Translations under genes and position numbers: made by a program
Shown: positions 53,550 to 64,000 of the stretch, piece after piece
How the letters are laid out: every line of letters begins with the position of its first letter
How positions within the stretch are numbered: the first letter of the stretch is position 1
Notes under the pieces: model-generated
What the model saw: only the letters and a program-made list of their open reading frames with translations
Told to the model about the DNA's origin: nothing
The model's database searches: none
Assembly (NCBI GenBank): GCA_947579665.1
Contig: OX388349.1
Span: 69,816,841-69,880,840, forward strand
Direction: 5' to 3'
DNA: 64,000 bases
Source: Sympetrum striolatum
Taxonomy: Eukaryota > Arthropoda > Insecta > Odonata > Libellulidae

Positions 53550-56500
53550 AATATTCGTTTTTCCCCATTTGATAATGTAATCAAATTCATTTTCTTATTT
53601 TTAAAATTCAGGAAAATTTACAAAATTGTAATAAAAAGACTAATAGAGGGATTTTGGTTTGCAAGTCATCATTAGATAAATTTTGGGAATAACGTTGATG
53701 ATACTTCTGTTTGCGAGATGGAAAAAGCTCTACTATACCACAGTTTTCAAGTAAACGACCACCACCTCGTTTCAATACCCATAACTCCCAATGGATAAAT
53801 TCCATTCATTGTGGCAACTCTTAGATTTTTCGTCTTAAGAAATAATTACATCACTCAGGAAAAGTTTAGTCTAACTGGTCTGCCGTATCGTTTCGAACTG
53901 GAACCAGTCGTTCAAATAAAATTTTCCCGTAGAAGAAGTATATAATATATCCTCTGTGTTTATTGTTAAGATCGATTCTGTAGCACCAGGACCGTATTAA
54001 TTGAATCAAATACAAATTTTGAAAAATGTTTGGATTACCTTTAAGGATCTGAAACACCCTGAGATCTTTCTACTAAACTGAATATCTTTTAGGTATAAGA
54101 TGTTGTCAAATAGCGTGGGTAACATTAATAATTTGCCTTTTTGAAAACTAATATTGGCAAATTTTGCCACTTAATTTAACGTAATCGCACAAAAAATAAT
54201 TAACTTAATCGGATGAAACCGATGGAATGAATATCTTACCCAAATGTCTCAAAAAGCATCGCTTTTCCCCCTCCATCTTAAGAGTAGAAACCTATACAAA
54301 TCTATTCCTCAAATATGGCAAGTATGGACCTCTATGAATTTCATATAGTTTTACATTCTTCCGAGTATTTAAAATAATATATAAAACAACATAATACTTA
54401 TATATATCTAAAAGTGGTCTGTGCTCTGATCCTTTGTAGTCTTCCTTTCTTACTGTCTGGAACCAGCCCTGGCGTGAACACAAGGACTTATGCTGTAGAT
54501 CGACGGTGTTACTGATTCACTTTTTGAAGGGCAACGCTGAAAAAACTTTCACTGATTTATTTTTCCTTCAAAAGTGCATCGGATCACTAAATGCGGCAAT
54601 CTTAGAGAATCACGTAAGCCGATTCGCTTATTCCACAAAAAGTAATTTTCTCACATGCGAGAAAGTACAGAATATTACCGGGTTATTTCATACCTTACCG
54701 AGGTAGAAGTGTCTCCATTTACATCCCCCCCAATCGAAATCTTTCGAGCTTCTCTGGACGCGACTAAATAATTATATTCAAATTTGACACCGCAAACAGT
54801 TTTACGATATCGTTTAAGGTACGCGGCCAGAGGGCTTACCGGAGTAGAGAGAGTCATAAAATGGATCGACGGAGAGAAATGCTCAAGTCAAGGGAGCTTC
54901 AGAAGGCACGATGAGTTTTCCCCTCATTTTTCCGAAGGATGAATAGAAGAGGAAAAGGAATAATAAAGTCGAAACGGTGTTTCAATATCCACTATACTGT
55001 CAAGCCTCTGAACCGTTTATTTTTTCTTATCGTTACGAAGAATTTTCATAGCGCCACGAAATAACGTGAGAGCGCACGTATGTCCGTTCATTTAACGTCT
55101 ATATCGCTTTTTATGAGCAAACCAGGTCATTCGGTGGTTTCCTTTAATCTCTTCCATCTCACTTGAGGCTTGAATAATGCAGTTGCAGAAGAGGACCCGA
55201 AGCAAAGTTACCGTTTCGGAGTTTAATCTCAGAATTCTTTACTTATCCACGTAACTATGTATGAGGGAGGTTCTTCATTCTAGAAAATTATTGATTCTGT
55301 TAGATAATTGCAAATAGGAAGTTCTCTAAAAAACGAAAATCTACAGCAGTGGAAACAACATTGATCTGTAGATAATTAAATATATTGGAATTCAAAATTA
55401 TAATTATCTTGTAAGATTAATTTGAAGAAAAGAATTTCGAATCAATGTTTTCATTAACTACTTTGACTCCAATATCTGTTTGGTTTGAGCCAAATGCTCG
55501 ATTTTCCTGCGTTATCTGATTGTGAGATATTTTTAAGAGACTACTTAGAAAGGAAAAAATTTCGCGAAATTGAAATTTGTATGATAAAAAATGCCCGATA
55601 GATAATAATGAAAAATATTGTGGTTAAATGAAGATATTTACTATAATGGTATTTTTTTCGTTTTTATGCGTACACACTTTTATACTCATCAAAGGAAAGG
55701 GAAGAATCGAAAATAAATTTTATCTTATGAACGAAATTTGGTTGTGATGGGTTAATGAATTATCTCATCCTAAGAATGAGGAACTTGTAAATGCTGTAGA
55801 TTGATGGTGCTAACGCTATTAAACTTTCCGAAAGGGAACTATTTCAAAATAAATATTTATGAGTGAGAATGATATAGCGTTTTCCTGGACTTATTCACAG
55901 GTAAATGTTTTTTCTTTTGAAAGATTCTTCCTCACTAAAAATCCACTCTTAGATTCATCCTTGGTTCTTGTAAGAAAACTTGTATACTTTTAGTTTATTT
56001 TGCCAATTCTTTTGGCTTGAACCTTGCCTTGCTTTGCCTTGCCAGGAATGCACATCATGTTAATGCCACCCTAATTGTTCGACGGGAGAAATGAATCAAA
56101 AACTGATTTGAGTTTATTTGGTTTCTCATAAAAGTTCCTTTTTAACGACTCAATCTTCTGAAAAACCTTTTCCAACTCATTTCATTTTAAGGACATTGTT
56201 ACAGAAGTTGAGCTGCTGTTGCCTGAGGCGCTTGATGTGAGCATGATAAGATTCCACTGCCGAGATAATTACTTTCAAAACATTCGTCCCGACGATCAAT
56301 AAATGAATATCACGGGAATTAGTCACTTGAAGGACGAAAGCGCATAGTAGTATCAATGTATTTTGAAACCATGAATATAAGTTATAGAATCTGGAATCGA
56401 CTCATTCTGGACTTCTCAGACAGGAATTCTCATGTGAAATTGAAAATTTAACGAAATTATTTTATATTAATAATAAATATTAGCTTTAATAAAAATAATA

Positions 56501-57118
56501 ATATATTTTATTAATATTAATTCATAATTAATTAGTAATACTAATTGTGAATAATGATTATTAATATATTTTATTGTGCATATATCTTGACCATTATTTC
56601 GTTAAAATCAATATTCCTTAAAAAATACAGACTCAGGGTTAACTTTATGGCATTCAATCACACAAATAGGCTTCATGATTAAATTTTCATGACCAATATA
56701 TATAATATTTTTTAAGAAACATAATATGTTCTTTTTAGAAGAACAAGATAACATTCTAGTTACAGAAGTGTGAATTCGTAGAACAATCACCTAAACCAGT
56801 TGGACCAGTAATCAAAGGAAAAATTGTTAAATGGAGTAAGGGAAAGCAAAACCTTATAAGATTAAATCAAAAGGAGGGAACAAAACTTATTTGCAATTTG
56901 ATAAGAAAGTTTAAGTTTATATGACTTTTAGGGTGAAATCCTACAGTGGCAAAGCATTTGCCTTTAGTTAAATTATGAACATCAAAACGAAAATGCAACT
57001 TCATTCCAACCTCTTTCTACAGTACTAAGAAGAGGTATGATTCAGTTTTAGTTTCTTGAAATTCTTGATCGTAAAACAAAGTTGTGTTTCGGTAACATAC
57101 TTTCCTTAAAAGGCTTAC
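53550..57118. other. Intergenic or intronic, nothing firm
   Basis: Minus-strand donor-like sites GTAAGGTATG (near 54705) and GTAAGCCC (near 54838) follow short open frames. The phases of adjacent pieces do not agree, so no exon is called. A worn tRNA-like phrase occurs at 56931-57000. Confidence 0.4.
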
Positions 57119-57165
57119 CCCATCAAGATCATTTCAAGTATATCCTCGTTGGGAGATTTGTTAAA
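57119..57165 (-). CDS. Candidate exon, unknown protein (47 bp)
   Basis: On the minus strand, TATGAGCTCAG precedes FNKSPNEDILEMILM and a GTAAGCC donor follows. It begins in phase 0, as required if it follows 57502-57579. Confidence 0.25.
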
Positions 57166-57501
57166 CTGAGCTCATATTTCTAGAAACGGACATAAGAATT
57201 TATGACAGAACAGTGAATCGAATACAGTTCTCCCTATTTACGGACTGTCGGTTGTTCTATCCATGGGGCTATGAAATCAGAACATTCTTGAATGTCCGGT
57301 CTTCTTCTTTCTTGCACTTTAGGTACTGTTTTAATTATGGGTGTCTGTATGCCTGGTCATAAATCTATTCTAAATTATCCAATCTCAATGAAATCGATAT
57401 TCGAAGGCGTAACTTCGTGGAAAGATATTGCAAAATGAAAAAACACTTAGTACCATTCCATAGGGACATTAATTTACTACTGGTTGCGAAAAAGTACTTA
57501 C

Positions 57502-57579
57502 ACCTTGAGGCTTTATCGGTACAAAAATGTAGGAAGTTACATTGGAGAGGTAGCCGAGCATAATGCGGTAAAAGGAAAT
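57502..57579 (-). CDS. Candidate exon, unknown protein (78 bp)
   Basis: On the minus strand, acceptor TTGCGTTGTGCAG and donor GTAAGTAC enclose 26 codons (ISFYRIMLGYLSNVTSYIFV then PIKPQG), phase 0 at both ends. Hydrophobic with an NVT site, possibly a membrane segment. A further open stretch upstream (57640-57800, minus) could be another exon, but lacks a clear splice boundary. Confidence 0.3.
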
Positions 57580-57809
57580 CTGCACAACGCAACGTTACTT
57601 CACAACACATTTATGGCTTGACTCTATTTATAAATAAAGTTCTTATCTCAAGGATACCGAGGATTCCTTTAATTGGTCCTTCTTTCAGGTCCAAGCCTAC
57701 CAGATTTATGGTAGGGCCATTAATCCTCACACCTCCGAAATCTCCGAAATCCTGTTCATCATCGGCTAACAATTCCGCTTTATTGCGCCAATTAAGTTGT
57801 CCGTGACCG

Positions 57810-60800
57810 AAAAAACCATGTTATTTTCTTAAAGGTGGTATAATATAAGCAAACGAATTTATTGTAGGTGCAATAAACTTGTTGGGTCTGATTTACATCA
57901 TTGACGTTAACCAGAAGCTTTTCATTCCGAGCTTTGGATCACCTTGACATTTTATCCGATTTTCACCCAGGTTAGCTTACAGAAACAACACAACCCTAAT
58001 GGAAACACTCATTATAGTACAGTGAAAATTGTCTACGGAGGAAACCCAAGGGACCGAGTAAATCTTCCAGAATTTTACAAAAGTACATTTATCTAACGCG
58101 GATTTGCAATAATGCCTCATTTTCATTTGAAAAATAGTTATTTTTTCGTCAAATTAGGGATTAACCTTTAAAATTCTGAATAAAAGCTCCAAGATTTAAT
58201 AGCAAGCAGCTACAGAATGTAGCCGCAGACGACAAATATCAACACCCTTTTTCTGAGAGGGTTTTAGCTTATTCCATTGAAACACATTGTATTAGCGACT
58301 ACCAGCAAGCAGGCAACCAGATTTCTTTATATCCGTACTACTAGGATACCGTATCGAGGATAACACTTTACTAAAGATTTCGTCAAGTTATGATAGACTA
58401 AAGAACTGGCCCAAGGCACTCTTACTCTACGTTAGGAGTCAAGATACGAGAACGTAGATAGCCATGCGTTAGTAAAACCGGTGTTTATAAGAAAGCAATA
58501 GTGCTTAGCCAGAGGAGTTTAATAACACCAGCGAGCTAAGCTCATATGGATACTTTAAGCGTAAAATATCAAAATAAAGTCCTCAATATCGAGTTTTTTT
58601 AGCATTTTTAATTTTAGGATTAACGGTTTGCTCATTTCTCCGATTTGGTAAATGAACTTGTAAGGGAATCAATGCTAAATGCTTTTGAAAGCAAAAAAGG
58701 TTTTTCCCCCTTACACAGGATCGGATACTAGTTGTCCAGGACAAGATTGAAGGAATATAGATTTCCGTCCTAGTTGGACAGATTTCACCTGAGAAAAATC
58801 TTGTGTATATGCAGTAATATTATTGATGCTTCCGGTTTAGGCAGGTGTCCGCCTTTAACAGGTTTCGCTTTAGACAGGTTTTACTGGTAGAATTAAAGCG
58901 GCGGAATATACCACAGTTTGTATTTTTTTGAGTGTTGGTGAATTTGTAAAGATATATAAAAAATATCACTTTGTCAGACCCATGGAATATGAAATCATTT
59001 AAATTCAAGACAGGAGAGTGGGAATAATACAAATAAAATAAAAAGTGTTGGAACTCATAAAACTTCTTACTGAAAGATACGTTTTGAAGGGATGAAACCC
59101 TTTATCCTGAAAATGTACTTTTACGTTGATACACCACTCTTGATCAAGGATGGACAAAAGTTAAATTCACAGTATTTATCTTATAAATATAATTCCTACG
59201 CCGATTTCCATTTAGTTTGAGATATTCCCTACCTTCTCTAAATATAATCATACAAAATTATAATGATACTTCATAAATTATCACATAAAATATCTCTCGG
59301 GAATTCAGCAGTGGGCTCTGTTAAATGCGTAGTGCGAATATGTTATACGTGTGTATAGAAATGAGTAATAAAATTATTTTAAATTTTCTCTGGGTTCAAT
59401 ACACCGTTTATAACAATGTAATGCGTCACATTCTTCTGATACGCCATTGTATGGCCATCCACACTCTAAAGGCGATAATTTTCAACAATGACTTAGTATG
59501 GGAAGTGTGAATAAAGGCCGCCGCGCTCAGGTAATCGATGACAAAGTTTTGACGGGATGAAAGTCTGGAAAAAAGGGCGATACATGGCCAACAGTCCGCC
59601 GCTAAAAGAAACTCGAATCATTTTCCATCTGGCTTCGGAGGAGAGTAAAATGAAGCACATTGAAGGGTTAATTGTTGACGCTGTTGTTGTTCGGAAAGGC
59701 GCGCGCGACCATTCACAGAGGGCGGAGCTGTGCAATAATCGCCTCGTCATGGGATAGCGACAATGGCGTCGTAAGCCTTACAAGCATTTTCAATGGCATC
59801 TGCAACACCCATTCGCTTTTTAGAATCGAAGAGAGCCGCGGTGATCACCGGAAAAGAAATCTGAGGGACGCTTTTGTTTCTCCACCCTTCACAGAATTTC
59901 CTTTTCATTTTTCCTCCCTCTATCCGCTTCCATGTCAATTTTATCCCTTCCACATCATGTCTCCATTATGCTTGACTCTCTTTAACGCCAATCGTTTATT
60001 GCCTCACTGCCTTTAATTATATTCGCCGCGTTCCTTTCAAATGTGGTGTTGCTAAAACGTCCATAAAATGCTGCTCTTCACAAGAATTAACGGTGGCACA
60101 GGACTACTAGAATATATTGATAGAATTATTAAATTAAATACTACATTAATCTTGGGTAGTATTGTAAGTCTGGTCAACAGATAGAGCTGGTTTCATGCAA
60201 TCGCTGCAAATAATTGACGTTTTTCAAATCGCCATATCATTCGCTACATGTAAATATTTTATTTTATAGACATGTTAAAATGTTCATTTACTAAGCACGG
60301 ATATCTGTTATGGAAGTGTTGCTTTATAGCACATTAGTATCTACTATAGGTTGCCAAATTCCTTTTGTATGGAATGTTATGCAGTCTTTTTTCAAATGTT
60401 TGTTTTAAATTTTAATATGTCCTAATCAACTACAAATATCGAACCTACAACTGTTAAAAGAGAAAATAACGTATGATGACACGTTAATTATATAAAAACA
60501 ACATTGTTGTAGATTAAAGTCTATAACAATCAATCAACGCTTGGAGTTTTCATAATGTGCTGATCGATTTTCATTATTAATTTTTCAATATCGATTCAAC
60601 TATAAAGGCTTTTGAAGGATAGTTATTATAAACACACAACTTTTTCATTCTTAGCACTTAAATAAAAGATAAACTCCTATATTGTAAAAAGAAAGTAAAT
60701 AAAGATGTCCATGTAAGTAGACAGACGTAATAGAACTAGAAATACATGTAAATCATAAATTTAATGCCTAGCAATTGTAACCGAATCATTCTGAACAGGG

Positions 60801-62150
60801 GACAATTATTATAGTTGGCTAGTTAACAGCAGCCAACGCGAATTATATATGTGTATCTTATAGCAGAGTACGAGTTTGTGTTATCGATTAAAATGCCTGC
60901 CTTAACTTCCTGATATTTGATTCTTCTCCTGAGTACGAATTCTGAGCGAGGAAAATATTCCCAGCTTCATCAAACATCCGTGAGCGCTCCACCACGCAAA
61001 TGTATGCTTAAATTCCTCTTCTACGTTCTTCCCATCGAATACGGAAAAGGTGGTAAAAAAACCGAAAAAGCGAAAAGGCAAGATAACAGCCCGCTCATGG
61101 GCCACCACCCTTTCAAGATACCAACGCACACGGCACCCTTTGACAAACTCACCTCCAGACTTCTTTTCCCTCTATCACGGCCCGATGCAGCTTTTGTCGG
61201 TGGAAAAAGGCCCTCCACTTCCACGGGGGACATCGGGGCGTGAAACCCAAACTTCTGCTCATCCGTGAATTAATATTGAAATGAATAATAAAAAAAACGT
61301 TTTCTGTGGGGGGTGGGAAGCGTGAGCATAATCCAGGCCTGGATGGGGTCTTGATGCAAAGTGACAGGTTGGAGGCTTCTCGAGACGTCGAGAGGGTGTG
61401 GGGCACGAGGGGTTTGCTTTGCGGTCCAGGGGATGGGGGAGTTTCGGTCGGTTTGGCTCCTTGCCTGACGGGTTGGTCTTCGGGTACCTATATCAAATGG
61501 TTAGTCTTGGTGTAGTGCGGGTTTGAGACGGGCCATCAAGGGCAGAAAAGCCGTCTCCGTAATCATCATCTTCCAGAGGTGCCGTGTTATGGAACGTGGT
61601 CACTGGGAGAGATTTTTTTTAATAGCGGGAGATGGAATGAAATAGAATGAGAGGGACCTTCCTTTGTCGGTCGGCTGCGTGATGTACCGCGCTTTCCCCC
61701 CGAAGAGGTCCGCGGAGGATGGCATTTCGTCACCTTGGAATGCGATTAAGTGAGAGATTCCAACCAGGGCCACGGTCCGGAATTCCGCAACAGGGACTGT
61801 CGTTTTTCCGAATGCGGTATTTCGCCGAATCGATGGGGTTTGTTTGGGTCGGGATTGGATTACCAAACATCCGGAAATTCAAAAGCGAACGATCTGTTTT
61901 ACTTCAATGCCTTCTACACTTTAAGATTTTGAGGAATGTAGTCGACTCTAGTTCGATCAGCTTGCATTGGTTTCCCATATCTTGCGACAAGAATTTGATA
62001 TACAAGTCGTAATTACATTAGCTTACCTTTTCATCCGTAATAAGTCACTTCATTATGTACTTTGAAAGAGATTAAGGTATTAAATGATTAAAACTAAATT
62101 AAAAGAGATATAAATATAATAATCGAACTAGTAGTGAAACTATACTAATT
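57810..62150. other. Intergenic, GC-richer patches
   Basis: Patches at about 59520-59990 and 60900-61870 have higher GC and frames on both strands, but no domains or consistent splice sites. They could be regulatory islands or eroded exons. A weak tRNA-like phrase (minus) lies further left, near 57210-57290. Confidence 0.4.
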
Positions 62151-62159
62151 TATTTTATG

Positions 62160-62240
62160 TATACGACTAGTTTCGATTCATCTTCGAGTCTTCATCGGAT
62201 ACTGATGAGTCGAAGATGAGTGAAGATAAGTCATAACTAG
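62160..62240 (-). mobile_element. Second ACTAGTTTCG-signature terminus
   Basis: GACTAGTTTCGATTCATCTT at 62165 is followed by an inverted pair (TCATCTTCGAGTC about 62178-62190 facing GAGTCGAAGATGA about 62207-62219), giving a hairpin with CTGATGAG in it. Related to 45470-45660. Confidence 0.4.
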
Positions 62241-64000
62241 GCCCATTCACAAAATAAATCAATGAAACTTAACTAAGTTAATAAATTTTCATCCTTGTAA
62301 TGGAGTTTCACAATATAAGAGCATCAAGAATCGATCCAATGGATTATCCATTCCCAAAATATTAAAGGTTGACGCTACAGAAAATAATTCCTGTAATAAT
62401 CGAAATTGTATATGCATTTTTGAAAAAAATACCAATAATTCTGAGGAATCCATTTTTATTTTTATACTGTTTTAAAGCATGAAATTATAGAATTGCATAA
62501 TCCGATTTATCTTAAACTAATGGTGAACAGTTTGCATGTTGGACGCATTAAGCCGATTCCTCACATTCAATTAATATTTCTTCGAATCCTCAATATTTGT
62601 AAAATACATAGTATTCGAAAATTACCGAAATAAATGCACTAAAAGTACATGAAAGTCTACAAGAAATTTCTCATCACGTACACCCTGAGTATCGTCAGAT
62701 ATTATTTCTTCGTAAGAACACATTTTTAGTATCACTTTTGGTAATCATTAATTTATGAGGCGGCATAAAACAATTTTATGCAGCTACGTTGGGAATTCGA
62801 TAAAAATGTCGTTTTTAGCATCACAAAAATTGTATAAAATTTTTCGACTGAAATAATGCAGAGTTAAAATATCAGATGTGCATAACCAGATAATGTATGC
62901 CATGTATCCAATTGGTGAGTAAAAATTTTCAGCTTTACTTAACGATACACCTGTAAGAGGTAATAAAATTTTATAATATACTAAATCAGTGATTCTGGAA
63001 GTAACCATGTTGAAATTTTCGCTGAAAAATTCATCGCGATCCTTTCAATTTCTAAATTCTATGCTCTAATACGGAAAATGTTAAGTTTATATTACCGCAA
63101 ATGAGAGTAAATTTACATCAATGTAAGAACAGGATAAAGCACGCTTAAAAAGAATAAAGAATCTGCTTTAAAATCGAAAGTTTGTAGACGAATTATGTTC
63201 TAACACCTTCACCGCATAACAGACTAAGGAAAAAAGAATCAAAAATCAGCTATTATTCCAAAACAACACTTTAATTTTTTTGTAAATTCCCCTGTTCAAC
63301 TCGATTAATGTTTCAATAAACATTTGAAAATTCCATGAGTACTCTCGATAACGGATTAAAATATATGAGTATCGCCAAAAATAACAATTGCCTTAGAAAT
63401 AGCAAATGACGATGGTTAACCAAAGAGTCACTCGTGCACAAGGGTACCTTTTAGCTATCACTTCAGCTTTCTGCAAATTTTTATTTAGTTGCTAATCGGG
63501 ATACTTTCTATGAATGCAGATAGCGCAGCAAAAAACAAATGGTAGAACTTTTGGCGCACCTTCTGACAATCATTCCGAAGGAGGGTAAATCCCTGTTCTA
63601 TTAAACAATCTGTTTTATCAATTTCAATGAAAAGATAGCCTCAATTCCCATTGATGCTAGAAAGAGCTCTCCTTCAGCTGATTAGTAAAACCGATAAATC
63701 CAGAACTTAGCCTTACCAAAATTTTACTTAAGATTTTAAACATCACTGGACTAAGTATTAAACAACAATGCATATCCTGTGATTGTGATCCATGCGATTT
63801 TTAAGTTACTTAAAGTAACAATTTCGTAAATGAGAGACTGAATATATTGAACAAGTAATTATGATAACTGAAAACACCCAATATATTTCTCACCATTCGC
63901 AACGGGAAGAGCAATTGATACAGAGAAAACATTAAAGCACAGAAATTGAACATCATTCGGGGGTTAATAATTGCTTTCTAGATGAACTGCTTTTAAAGCG
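62241..64000. other. Intergenic, nothing recognised
   Basis: AT-rich; no repeat, RNA gene or convincing exon seen. Confidence 0.55.

Noticed and set aside
54675..54857. Two donor-flanked short frames as consecutive exons
   Set aside because: Phases do not match (the joined frame meets a stop), and the implied intron would be only about 70 bp.

Overview
The window is AT-rich eukaryotic DNA from an animal, most likely an insect with a large, transposon-laden genome. Evidence for this is a split integrin gene with GT-AG introns of up to 10.5 kb, insect-type retroelement tails, many tRNA-headed SINEs, non-LTR retrotransposons (RTE-like and CR1/Jockey-like), a Tigger/pogo element and several MITEs. 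The insect order cannot be resolved from sequence alone. There are no bacterial operons; nearly every long open frame outside the integrin exons is a shadow of a repeat or a transposon relic.

Layout. (1) 1-10740 is an array of about ten copies of a roughly 1.1 kb unit. Each unit is built of about six 150-180 bp monomers, and each monomer carries a conserved box fitting the RNA polymerase III B-box consensus GGTTCGANNCC. Eight copies run forward and two run reverse, meeting at a 100 bp perfect palindrome near 8723. (2) 10750-15470 holds broken transposons on the minus strand: a DDE transposase tail, an RTE-like LINE with a 180 bp insertion and 23 bp target duplication, a SINE, and a CR1/Jockey-like LINE. 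(3) 15474-42538 is the 3' half of an integrin alpha subunit gene on the plus strand. Twelve exons encode 501 residues that read through without a break: end of thigh, genu, calf-1, calf-2, furin site, membrane segment and a GFFKR tail. The N-terminal beta-propeller exons would lie left of the window. (4) 42540-64000 is mostly intergenic. It has a few repeats, striking hairpins, and weakly supported candidate exons on the minus strand near 50.4-50.9 kb and 57.1-57.6 kb.

The introns hold nested mobile DNA. Element A (17563-21289, intron 1) and element B (27829-30622, intron 6) belong to one apparently undescribed non-autonomous family. They share internal sequence, CCCA-type termini and 2 bp target duplications, but carry different subterminal arrays of ACGT-core palindromes (GACGTC in A, CACGTG in B). 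Element A contains a complete single copy of the B-box unit, which shows that the unit also disperses. Element B sits inside an older LINE next to a 325 bp MITE. A Tigger element (33255-36782) in intron 6 was itself broken by an RTE-like LINE with an 8 bp target duplication.

All identifications are by eye from motifs; no database search was run. The integrin call and the insertion boundaries supported by target duplications are the firmest. The right-hand candidate exons and the ribozyme-like motifs are the weakest.
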